From positions 21,500,461-21,564,460 of the forward strand of contig NC_064548.1 of assembly GCF_023856365.1 (NCBI RefSeq): DNA of 64,000 nt, in the 5' to 3' direction. Both the position numbers and the translations under genes were made by a program. The DNA comes from Brienomyrus brachyistius. Lineage: Eukaryota > Chordata > Actinopteri > Osteoglossiformes > Mormyridae. Below the pieces are notes generated by a model. It saw nothing but the letters and a program-made list of their open reading frames with translations, was not told where the DNA came from and ran no database searches. Below, in pieces: positions 48,314 through 59,664 of the stretch (positions within the stretch are counted from its first letter, which is position 1; each line of letters starts with the position of its first letter).

Positions 48314-50730
48314 ACAGCACTCAAGGAATGATACGATAAATTACAGATCAAACATAAAAAACTGATACAGTAGTGGAACACTGAAGAATAAGAAATAAAT
48401 TTGCATTTTTAAGTAGAATACTGAAGATTTTTCCTGCTCCAACAGAGAGGTACAGTTTAGAAAATTTTAAATAAATGAAAATGAAATGTCTGGTAGAGTA
48501 ACATTCTTAGACTAAACAACACTGCATGAAATGGTGAGCGCGATCAGTTTGTTAAATGTACGAACGTCGCGGGTTGGGGGAGTGGCCTCCTTTATTTCCC
48601 TGCATCCTCGTTCTCTAGCACTTGCCAGCTGTGTTTCTATGGCTCCTCCTTTGTTTAATGACACTGGAAAATCTGGAGCATAGCTCAGCTTGGTCTTAAA
48701 TTTTCCACAGGATGCATGCAAGTACAGGAAGCCACTGGCCAATTTAAGGTGTTCGTTCAATCTAACAATATGTTATTGTTCTTGTTTCAGTGTAAAGTTG
48801 AGCCTGACTGACTGAGCCTGATTCCTTCTGTTCATTCCATTTCATTGTCCAATTGCACACTCTTTCCATCTAATCCATTTTTAAACTATATTTTACATCT
48901 TATTTTGTCTTGTCTTGACTTTGATGTCAATGTTTTACTGTCTTATATCTCAATATGTTTATATGTCATATCTTTGCATTTTATTTTGAATTATGACCAA
49001 GAGACACAAAATTTCATCTCAGTGAGGCACTCATGCGTCATAAAGCGGAGACGACAATAAAAATATATTAACTTGATTTAAATTAGATATATTAACTTGA
49101 TCCATCTTATTGAATGCATTTTATGTTACACAGAAGCTTGATTAAGTGACTGCAAAAACCTTTTTCTGCTGCAGGTTACCGATACGCTGTATTTCATCAG
49201 TACATTTTTGTCTGCATAAAATGTTCTTTTGACTGTGATATAAGCGCTTCCTTTTCCCGAGGAGCCGTACATTAGATTCGACACAAGAGGGCAGCAGAGT
49301 CCACTTAATGCAACACAAGCCGCTTGGTGAAATTACTTCCGTAAGAAGAGAAAAAAAAAATATTTTAAAAGGTTACAATTATTTATTTAAAATAATGTTC
49401 ACACATTTTAGATTAACACACGTGTTATTTTGTTTGATTTTATTGCAAATATTCAATACATAGCTCAGCAACATTTAAAAATGATGACACCAGATGTGTG
49501 TGACTTCAAAGCACCATGGGGAAGCAACGTGTCTTGCAGGTATCAACCAACTCTGCTCATGGTCAGAATTTCCAGGACTCAAAGACTTTATGAAGCCCTA
49601 TTGTGTTTTATGAATAACCATTGTTTTTTTTTTTAAATGAAAGCCACTGATTTGGCTGGGAAGCTAAAGCAACAAGCCTAGTTTTGCCAGGGCAGGATTG
49701 TACTTTGGACAGTGGGACGGGGGGGGCACACTCTGAATTACTGCGCCATAATAATTTATGTCTGAGATGTAATGATTTATGGCTTGCTCCCAAAACAGAG
49801 AGATGGTGGGTTTGATATCCTCCCTTTGCGTTGCTGGATTCCTCCCTGATCCTAGTGTGGGAATAATTAGAATGATGGGGGATATTAAATTTATTTGTTT
49901 GCCTGCAATTTGACAGCCTAATAGTTAGCAGGTGGGGCGAGTCTGTATGCAGTGTAGAGTGTGCATGGGGGGGACTGGACCAGGCCAGTGCTTAACTGCC
50001 AGCTAAGGTACATTGCTGACTATGCCCCCCCCATTCTGGCAGGAAGACCCACTCCGTGGCTGTGTTTGCATTTTGCCTTTCCAGCTTTCCGCTGCCTCCC
50101 CAGCAGCAGGGCCAGTTACCCTGACAGCAAAACCATTCCATCCTTTTTTTTCCCTCAGCCTCAGATTTCCAGCTAAGCTCTGCTCCAGCGCTTCTTCTTG
50201 CAGGGTTGCGATTCCTCTGCACCCCTTCAATACGTCTGGCACATAGAAAGCATGAACTCATCTGTCATCTTCAGGAATGCCTGCCCTTATGGCAAAAAAA
50301 ATGTTATTTTTTTTAAATATGAGTTGCTAAGAGAAAGCACCTGCCTGCGTGGAACTGGCACCTTCTCCGGTTGTAAGTAATGGGGTTTGTAGCTGAAACA
50401 AAAGCTCAGAATCACAGCTTTTAAGAATAACTTTATTAATGAAATATGCAACGAAAAGGCTGTGTACAAGCAAAGCTTTTTGGGGGTGGCTGGCCCTCTG
50501 ACAGTCCTACAGCTTGGAGCTCACTACACCATATTCCTGGTTTGCTCTAACAAGGGCCCCCCTGTGGCTAGAAAATTAGCATCGCCCTTTGGATTTGATA
50601 TAACTCAGTATGAAATGTGTTCAATGTGGGGTCCGTACCACCACAGGGGTCTATGAAGCAGTTTCAGGAGGTCCATTAATTGACAACATTTATAGCCACC
50701 TTGTTTACAATATAAACACTTTAATATGAG

Positions 50731-50750
50731 CCCCCCCCCCCCCCCCCCCC
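50731..50750. repeat. Poly-C run (20 bases)
   Basis: An uninterrupted C20 in the gene-poor spacer. Confidence 0.9.
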
Positions 50751-53115
50751 GAACCCTGAAGCAACAAATCTTAGCGCCCCTCCTGGTTCTTAGTTCTCAT
50801 TTACTTTTAAAGTCACGTATTAGTGGTAGTGGGTCTGTAGCTCTGGCCTGCTTTCTCTTGGCCGTCTCTCATTTAATAAAGCTTGAAAAACCCTGTGTTA
50901 GATCTTAGCGGGACCTTGGTCAACTTTCCACATCTTCTAGTTGGATTCACCCTGGGCCTGCAGCACCTTCTAGCTAGACTGCTGTGCAACCCCCCGAGCA
51001 ACTTTGTATTTGCCTGTTGGCACTGTGGTGGAGCTGGACGCAGTTACAATGAGCGAAGTAAATCTACAGCATCAAACCTTTTAATCCCCAAGAACTTCAC
51101 TTCCCAAGCTGAGCCACATGAGTGAGAATATCTCACATCTCCTTATGAAGCACACAAATAAGAAAAGCTATCATTTCTATACAGTTATTCGCAGCAAATA
51201 CATCATTTTCAAAGACAAAATTTCAAGGCAGGAATTTGGCAACAGTCACTAAGATACTTTATGATACATGAGGATATCCCAGAAGAATTCTGTAAAGGGC
51301 ATATAAAGCTCCTTAGGGGGACCATTCTGGTCACTGGGGATGCAGTGAATGGCTATGAGAGGCCACTGGAAAAATTTAAAGGACCTTGGTCATTCCTGAT
51401 TTACTATTTATCCCCCACGCCATGGACTAGAATTTACAGGGAGCTTTTGTATATTTCAGGAGGAAAATGATGATAGCAACAAATGTTGGCCTCACTTGCC
51501 AGGGGTCCTGCTTGAGAACCAAAAAAAGTACAGACTCAGTTAAACATTTTAGCACCAGCTGCATGAAATAAACAGCAAAGTCTCTTCTCTGAGCTGGAAT
51601 TCAGTGTTTCACTAAGGTTTCGGTCAGCTGCTCTGTGTTTAAAAAGCCATCTGGATGGCGTCTAACTATAGGGACAGACTTCACAGGTGCTGAAAATGTT
51701 AGTTCTGCTGTATATGTCCTGCTTTTCAGCCATGTAGCACAAAAAAAAGACATTTTTCTTTTTTATTAATTTTGGCAGCAAATTGTAAATGTTTCAGAAG
51801 ATCACTGTGTGCACAAATGAACCTTCCAATTCCATGAGCCACGACTCTTTTCCAGTTGCCATGACAGCAAGTAAACAATGATGGCTGTGGACTAAAAGCA
51901 GCTTTCATGCAATCTTAACCTTCGCTCTTAAAAACTGAACATTTCCAGTTGTATTAATTTAGCAAGAAACCACATGAATGATCTTGTTTATGTGTGGAGG
52001 AATGTCCAGTGGACAGATATGTCTAAGACTGACCTCTTAGGTCACAACTGCAAACAATAGAAACTGATTTTCAATGGTGGGCATGACATGGTCTGAAGCT
52101 GCGTTTTTATCTTCTTCTGGTCTGGATTACTCACCATCCCCATGGAAGTCATGAGTCATAATAATTCTGGAGGAGAAAATGGCCCCCCAGCCCACTCCCC
52201 CCAACCCTCCCCCCCCCGTGAGTAGAAGTTGAGCTGAGAAAGCACACTGCTTCATGTCCCCTACCATTCCAGGAAATCTGCCCAGTTCAGATGGTTTATT
52301 AAGAGGGAGAGAGCTGATGCTCAATGAAAATGAGCAGCTGAGACATTTCAGTAAAACACTGTACTTCTTCCTATGTCATACTGGAGACAGACATCAGCTG
52401 CATCCAGGAAAGGTTACAGATTCTTGGATTGGGTCTTGGGATAGTTCTGGATATCTTGTATGTCTTCTTCGTCTTGCTCTGTGAGATCATTCAGAAAAAT
52501 TTCAACATCCTTGGAGATTGTGATTGTGGCCTGACATATTCTGTTTATATGTATTATTCGCTTTGAGGACAGTTGACTTACACAGTTTTGGAGTGGTTTT
52601 ACGACTCAGTCCAATGCAATACAGCTTCTTGAGGTCTTCCATGGTCTCTTCATGTCATGGCATGTTGTGACATCAAAGTGAAGGACATAGTGGTGGTGTG
52701 GATTACATTGTGGTTACCTTCTTAAAATTTTCCAGTCTTTAATTAAGTTAGTGGCAAATAACTTGACACTTCACTCATTCTAGCATGTACACATTCTAAA
52801 CTATTTTTATTCTACAAAATGCGATCGTTTACATTTCCTTTCGGCAGCGGGGTTACAGTTCATGTGTGTGTTCCCTGGGATTTGAACCTATGACATTTGC
52901 AACACAGCACAGCACAAATCATTTGCTTTAGAATGATAGGACTGGTTTTGATTAAATAAGGATTTCTTTGTAAGAATGAACAGAATGACTTTTGGAATGA
53001 CATGACCCAGCTAACCATAAATTACTGCTTCTGACAAGCCTCTTTAAAAAATGTGCTAAATAATATTTGAATGACTGTTTTGGGCAAACTTTCAAGTCAT
53101 GCAGTTAAACTAGAT

Positions 53116-53307
53116 CAGGGGTGGCCAATCTTATCCAGAAAGGGCGGCTGGGTATGCATGCTTTCACTGCAACTCCCTAAGTAGATTACTAATTAGATGC
53201 CTGACTGGCTGAAGAGGCCTCACACCTGGGTTCGAACAGCTGACCTAAAGGTCACGCCAAACACCTGCATACACACCGGCCCTTTGTGGATAAGATTGCC
53301 CATCCTG
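53116..53307. mobile_element. hAT-like MITE, family shared with 63081-63268
   Basis: CAGGGGTGGCCAATCTTATCC and GGATAAGATTGCCCATCCTG are terminal inverted repeats. Flanks AACTAGAT (53108-53115) and AACTAGAG (53308-53315) agree at 7 of 8 positions, a hAT-length target duplication. The inner GGTTCGAACAGCTGACC is shared with the second copy. Confidence 0.9.
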
Positions 53308-54451
53308 AACTAGAGGGCCAAGCAGCTATATCACATTCCTTGGTGGTATAACACATGAATATATTACCTTTGAATATTTTCAGTGCTCATTACAGTGTGA
53401 ATATCGAAAATTCCACGATGAAATGAAAGTATTTAAGCTTAATACTTATGAATATAAAGTGGAAGTCAGAACATATTTTTTTGGAATAATTTTTATTCGT
53501 AAAGAACTTTCCGTGCCAGTTCACTTTGTCTTTTCGGAGACATTCAATTATGACAGAGCAATGAGGAGAACAATGATTGAGGAGGACATCCAGAGGCTGT
53601 ACGCTACTCTGCGGCTTCCAAGCACAGAGCATGTGGACCTTGCTGGTTAGCTTAGTATTAAATACAATGCCTTATCCATCCATGCCAATCACCATATGCA
53701 AGAGGGCGAACAAAAGATCCGGAATGTTAGGCAAAAGTCAGCAACCCTACATTCAGTGCTTCTGTCTGAACATGTCCAGCATAAAAGCAACATTTAAACA
53801 GATTTGGTTCCGAAATCCTGATGGAAAATATAGCACAATAAGCAATTTGGATAAAATCTGCCGAAATGTATTTTAAAATGCAGATGTTACCATTTAATAC
53901 TAACAGAGAAAAAGACAATAAGGTTACTAGACACTTCAGTCCTCACTAATTACATGAGAAAAAAGACTGTAAAATAACAAAAAAAGTCACAATCATATAT
54001 TGCTTGAAGAGATGAAAATATGAAGGTATCAGAGAATTTTCAACAATTGCCAACATTGTATCAAGATTGTATCATTAATCACTTTAAATCAGTCAGAATA
54101 ACTTCAACTTGTGTATAATGTGAGAAATCCCACTCATTGAGATTTACAATGATTATTTTGTTATAATCTTCTTCTTAAATAACTTTCATTATAGATAACT
54201 TCACATTTTATTTCATGAGGCACCAACTAATATGTTACTGTATAACACAGAAGAGCACAGTGGTAAAGAACATAGATTCTGGCCCCCGCAGACATTACAT
54301 GGGAGGGTTTAAAGACAAAGTGTAAGAAGATGGTTTTTACATCTGGGTGAGAATAACAAACACTCAGATCTAAAGGATTGTTTCATCTTTCCGGACATTT
54401 AAAATAAAGAAACGTGTCAGAAAGTCAAGAAATGTTATTAATCAGTAGGAG

Positions 54452-54589
54452 TCAGTGAATTGCAAAGGAACTGAGCGCAGAGATGGAAGCACATCTTAAA
54501 GGTGTATTCTGGGACGGTGGAAAACTTGAAGGGGATGGTTCTTTAAATGAAAGACCGTCTTCGAATGGATCCTGATCCATTGCCACTTC
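54452..54589 (-). CDS. Possible MLPH terminal exon (uncertain)
   Basis: On the minus strand a good acceptor (TTTTCCCTCTACCAG) is followed by 45 codons, EVAMDQDPFEDGLSFKEPSP and onward to ALSSFAIH, then a stop. It starts in phase 0, compatible with the donor of the last firm MLPH exon (59665). I do not recognise the peptide. It could be the fish-specific MLPH end, part of another transcript, or chance. Confidence 0.3.
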   Translation of the reverse strand, partial: EVAMDQDPFEDGLSFKEPSPSSFPPSQNTPLRCASISALSSFAIH

Positions 54590-55127
54590 CTGGTAGAGGG
54601 AAAATTGAGAGAAAAATCCGAGGGTTAATACCGAGCTCATACTTCAAAGCTGGTTGCTACAACAATCAAATCTCTACCCTAAAACCCATTTATTTACATT
54701 TTACTTAATATAAAATGTGCGCGTTTGCGTGTGTTTGTGTCAGTGTGTTTAATCACAGTCTTCAACAAATATGAAATTCAGCCCAGCAATGTTGCTCAAA
54801 TATTTGTCGTACAGACACCACCATCATTTATTAACCTAATGCTCAAGGCATACAGTAGAAGCTGATAAAGTATTTTGCATAAATAATAAAGTGACACTTA
54901 TTATTTTTCTCAGACAGGCCAAATGGATTGCTATAAGGACAGCCACAGAATTTGGAGAACTTTGGAGAGGTCATAACAGGAGACTACTGGATGGCTCCGA
55001 AGATACTCTGGCAAAGCATTTTACACCTCTAGACTGGGCAAGACCTTGGTCAGGCTGTGTTGAGCAGGAATGGGGAAGTGGTGCTGGGCGGTGGTAATAA
55101 ACATGTTGTGAAACTCTTTAACCGGGT

Positions 55128-55457
55128 GGGTATGCACTGCCTGGTGCATTGCTTAGCACCGTTGCCTCATACCTCCCTTATCCTGGGTTTGAGTATCTGC
55201 CATGGTTTCATGTGTGTGGGATTTGCATGCCTGCTCTATGTCCCCCTCCACAGTCAAAAACAGACTGAGGTTAATTGGAGTTCCCAAAATGCCTGTAGTA
55301 GTACATGAGTGAGTGAAGATTGTTTGAGTGCGTGAGTGTGCCCAGTGCATCCTCTGTTGTTCTCTGCCTTGCACCTATAGCCTCTGGAATTGGCTTCAGA
55401 CCCCCTGTGATCCTGAATAAGACAAACAGTTGCAGAAAATGGATGGATGGATGGATG
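55128..55457 (+). mobile_element. tRNA-derived SINE, nearly full length
   Basis: A head GCTTAGCACCGTTGCCTCA with CCTGGGTTTGAGTATCT (B-box-like), a middle with CACAGTCAAAAACAGACTG, and an L2-like tail TCAGACCCCCTGTGATCCTG ending in (ATGG)4 follow in the standard order. Confidence 0.75.
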
Positions 55458-55893
55458 TGCACTCCCACCAGGAGGCAGTGTAGGAAACTTCTGGTAAATG
55501 CGAATCTGTCAGTGCTATGAATGCTATGCCCAATGTCTCTATTGCTATGATGGGGAGCAGCCAGGACTTCCTGCACAGAAAGGGAGGGAGGTGCAGCCTT
55601 TCGGTCCCTGAACGAATGAAGCAAGAGTCGTGTCCACATGCTTGGAACAAAGCTGAAGCAGTTTAGGATGGGTGTCGGCCTTTGGCGCTGATGCATGTTG
55701 TCTCTGCTCCTGCTTCTGATTTTCGTGGGCAGAATATCAAGGCTGAGCTGTGGCCGGGAGGCCATCCCATGGAGGTGAAACCCCTGCTATTTGCAGATGG
55801 TGGTCTTTTCCGGCCTCATCTGACCTGTTCCACAAGCCCGCGTGTGAACAGTTGGACAGGGCATATACATCGGGACCTCTAAATAAGAGTGGA

Positions 55894-55911
55894 GGGGGGG
55901 GGGGGGGGGGG
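55894..55911. repeat. Poly-G run (18 bases)
   Basis: G18 lies inside the LINE remnant, just before its FKYL-like motif. Confidence 0.85.
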
Positions 55912-56208
55912 AGTTTAAGTATCTTGAGGTCTTGATAATAAGTGATAATATGAGACTGACAGTCAATCAGTTCAGAACCAGTAGTTTGATTGACTCTGGG
56001 TAGGTCTGTGGTGATAAAGTGGTAAATAGCTCATCTGACCGGGCTGGATATTTACGGCTTAATCAGCATCCCTGTCCTCAGCTAGGGTCATGAGCTCTTG
56101 GTGATGACCAATCACAAGGTTGCACACAAAAATGCCCCCCCCCCCCAAAAAAGAGTGAACTTCTGTAACCTTGGAAGGTTAAGATCTAGCCTAGCAAGCT
56201 TGGGCTGC

Positions 56209-56210
<2 letters not shown>

Positions 56211-56237
<27 letters not shown>
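56211..56237. repeat. (TG)n microsatellite
   Basis: About 13 TG units. Confidence 0.85.
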
Positions 56238-56239
<2 letters not shown>

Positions 56240-59074
56240 GACGCCTGTGTATGTGTTTGCATGGGTCACATTTGGGAACAAAAATGTTCCCAAAGTGTGG
56301 TAAAACCTGAAAGTTCCTTATCTGGATAACCTGAATAAAAAAAAAATATCCATAAGTCTTGTATTTTGTTTGGTTACTTATAGCTAAGATTAGGGCTGCG
56401 TAGGGGTTAAGCATGTCATCATCAGTAAACAAAGTCAATTTTATATATGTAGAGAGTGGTAACTGAACACTGCAGTGTGCAGCCAGTGTAGCCAATCCCA
56501 CATTGGGATATTTTTTTCAGCTTATTTTCAAACATCTCACTCCACAAAAACCGTGTGTCAGTTTCCCTGAAACGGGGGGGAATAAACACCTCGTTACAAA
56601 ATCAGCTATGACCATAAATTACGCTTGAATGTTCCATGTAGGTGTCAAAATAATGTTTCACATAAGGAGTCCAGTCATGGGACTATTTTAGAGCCAGAGA
56701 TTTGGTTGTTGCTCAGGACTAGCAGAGATAAAAGCCTAGAAAAGAGAAATGTGCTGTTGAATAAGGAAGAATTTGAATCTTCCACTATGTGGAACACAGC
56801 CTGAAGCATGATACCAAGTCAACAGAGCAGAAAGCTAGAAAAGCAGAAGGTTTAAATATAAGCAGCTGGGGAGGCAGGATCATACTCAGGCTCTGTTCAG
56901 CAGAAGTGGGGAAATGATGACCAACTCTAGGGATGTTGACAAGTGGTATGAGGGACACTTTGAGGAGCTCCTTAACCTGGTGTGGAATCATACTAAAGTC
57001 CCTTTCAGACGTGCACCAGCTGAACCTTTCTAGAACCTACCCAGAGAGGTTGCATGTGTGAATGTAAATGTCGGAATCAGTCGTACCGGACGTTAAACGG
57101 ACGTTAAACGGACGTTAACGTTCCAGGTACTTTCTGATTGACCCCCACGTGTGATTGGAGCAGGAGAATTCTGGAGAATTCAACACAAACGAATGTCGAT
57201 GATATTTCTATCATGTGAATGGCGCGAAAAAGGAAGAGTGCCAATATTTGGGGGTGAAGAGAAGGGTCATTTACACGAAGATGCCCCCGACATACATGGC
57301 TAACCGGAGAGACGACGAGATTCGGAAACTTCTGGTAGTAGCGCTGTAAACGAAACACTCAGATTTTACAGCATACTTCTTGCGTCATGCTCTACTCAAG
57401 CGCCACCCCTCGTCTAAGTATTTCTAGTAGGTGTGAACGCATCTTATATGGAAAATCTTCGGTTGTGGGCCACATGTGAAACGGCAGCTCTGGAAAATGT
57501 CCGGACTTGATTCTCTGGACAATGTCTGGAGTTAATATATGAAAACGGCTTAAAGTTCCCATTGAAAGAGAGGAGATTCTGCCCAACAGTTAAACCTAGA
57601 TTGCTGAAATATGGAATTGCTGATCTGTTACTGCTGATGACCCTATTCTCCAGATCTCCTCATAGCAGGTCCTATAACACAGGAGGATTCAGCCCCCAGT
57701 CCATGGCCAGTAATTCACCAGGCCACAGAAAGAACATTGTGGGGTTCTGCAGAGGTGTTTGCTATTTTCCAAAGATAAACTACATGCTTTCAAATTTTAA
57801 TGATCTCTCATGTTTCCACATTCTGTTTACGTCTGAAAAATGGAACTGGTTTAAGTTCGGAAAAAAGGGTGAGTTAACAGACATCAAAAGGTTGCAATCC
57901 CCTACCCTAACAGGCACTTCAGTGGAAACGGTGCAAAGCACCAGTGGAGAGGACCTGCAAGCAGACCCAGTATTTGCTTTGATTGTAACTTCCAACTCAT
58001 TTGGGAAAAGTCTAGATAATCCATTAGAATAAGATGGAATCTGTGGCACTGGATGCAGAGATTCAGTCTGACCGGCTTGTCACGTTGCCACCACAATGCT
58101 CACCAGGAGAAGCGACACAAATCATATAACAATGAACAATATCATATAACAATGTTTTTATAATAAGTCATATAAACTTGTCATTATTAAAAGAGAGGAA
58201 TTAACAATTAATTACACTGATCAAGAAAGTTTTACTTTTTTTTCTCAAACAAATTGAAACAGGTGAATCTTACAGTATTTTTTGTGCTGAATTGAAATTT
58301 TTATATATTTGCAGTATACATGCATGGTGGTAGTGGCTCATCCAAAACGTAGAAGTGTATGATTTTCAGCTGTACTTGGCCCCTTTTAAAGGTCCAGCAG
58401 AAGGTAGCTTCCCTTTAGTTCTTCAGTGACAAAATCTTTGTCGACCAGTGTCATTTAATAATCATACATCATGCAATTTAGTTTTAGTGCATGTAGTTAA
58501 AAACTTAGCTGTGGAGTTTTGTGGAAAAATACAAAGGGCTTTCATCCACAAACGCTGAGCATTCACATGCTTGTCCTTTTTTTTTCGTTTCTGCTGAACT
58601 ATTCAGCTACTTGGATTTCTGACAGAGAGCTTAAGCTCTCCATTTGAGCCAGATGAGTAGATGAGAGATTTATCGCTGATCGAAACCCAGCAGTTCTAGG
58701 CTGCTTTCATCGCTCTCATAAGATCTGATCTCATTTCTCAGTGTCGTGTGATGATGTTAAAGGAGCTACAACATTTAGGAATGCGCAGGAAAGTGGGCTC
58801 AGATCTTACTCGCTGGAGCGTCATTAAGGACCATTCGCCTCTGTGCGCCGGATACCTGGAAGGGAAGAGAGATTCAGGGGTGAATGGTGCTCCCCATTCC
58901 TACATGGGCAACCTGATCTATCCTATAGCAGCTTGGTTGGTCTTCAGGGATGCTCGTCCTCCTACATATACACACATCACGTCCACCTGATTATACTCTA
59001 CTGGCTTGCCACCAAAGTCTAGTTCTAGAACCTCCTTCTGGCATATCAATGATCCTTAGCCAGGGGTAAGTGAC

Positions 59075-59200
59075 CCTGGTCCTGGAGTGCCGGTATCCAG
59101 CAGCTTTTCTATCCTACCTGATGAGTTACTATCTGCCTGAGATCAGGTGAGGTTCATCAGAGACCGATTAGAAAACCTGCTAGATACCACCACTCCAGAA
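59075..59200. mobile_element. Partial hAT-like MITE
   Basis: The left end CAGGGGTAAGTGACCCTGGT with CCTGGAGTGCCGG resembles the CAGGGGTCTCCAACTCCG family. No clean right end was seen. Confidence 0.4.
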
Positions 59201-59225
59201 TCTGGGTTGTCTCCCCCTGCCCTCC

Positions 59226-59545
59226 ATCATCCATTTTCCAAACCGCCTATCCTACTGGATCGCGGGGGGTCTGGAGCCTATCCCGGAAGCAATGGGCACG
59301 AGGCAGGTAACAACCCAGGATGGGGGACCAGCCCATCGCAGGGCACACTCACACAGCATTCACTCACGCATGCACACGTACGGGCAATTTAGCAACTCCA
59401 ATTAGCCTCAGCATGTTTTTGGACTGTGGGGGGAAACTGGAGTACCCGGAGGAAACCCCACGACGACATGGGGAGAACATGCAAACTCCACACACATGTA
59501 ACCCAGGCGGAGACTCGAACCCAGGTCCCAGAGGTGTGAGGCTAT
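59226..59545 (-). mobile_element. tRNA-derived SINE, nearly full length, reverse orientation
   Basis: It starts with the reversed tail (CCATTTTCCAAACCGCCTAT) and runs through GGGCAATTTAGCAACTCCAA, GGAGAACATGCAAACTCCAC and GACTCGAACCCAGGTCCCAG (reversed B box). It lies in the intron just after the last firm MLPH exon. Confidence 0.85.
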
Positions 59546-59664
59546 AGACAATAATAGACAAGTGCTATAGCCAATAATATATAATCAAATATGGCTATGC
59601 ATGGTATTAAACATCTTATCAAATCTGGGTATTTTGTGGCCTGTGAACAATGTTTTCCATTCAC

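Larger units (their letters stand above)
41721..54451. other. Gene-poor spacer between LRRFIP1 and MLPH
   Basis: No exon was recognised on either strand. It contains a (CT)n run (about 42237-42275), hAT-like MITEs (44144-44455, 44832-44998, 53116-53307), a SINE fragment (about 45373-45500), a SINE tail (47398-47491), a 35-bp minisatellite (about 47700-48313) and a C20 run (50731-50750). Human PRLH and RAB17 occupy the equivalent interval, but no Rab GTPase motif or RFamide precursor was seen. Confidence 0.45.
54890..57010 (+). mobile_element. Degenerate LINE reverse-transcriptase remnants
   Basis: Several broken pieces read like a fish RTE/Rex-type LINE. Near 55780-55815 LLFADGGLFRPHL is a decayed FADD box. 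At 55911-55960 the frame EFKYLEVLIISDNMR resembles the family's EFKYLGVL motif. At about 56935-56985 RDVDKWYEGHFEELLNL resembles the stretch before the RT domain. Order and frame are scrambled and stops interrupt, so nothing is functional. Confidence 0.55.

Noticed and set aside
53227..53250. GGTTCGAA box resembling a tRNA B box (also near 63187)
   Set aside because: It lies inside the hAT-like MITE family, with no A box, acceptor stem or cloverleaf; both copies share it by descent.
53423..53650. 75-codon ORF ending in RAMRRTMIEEDIQRLYATLR
   Set aside because: The second half looks protein-like, but no family was recognised and no splice partners were found, so it is not called.
57562..58032. 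156-codon plus-strand ORF
   Set aside because: No family resemblance, no splice or promoter context, and it overlaps repeat-rich DNA. It is treated as chance.
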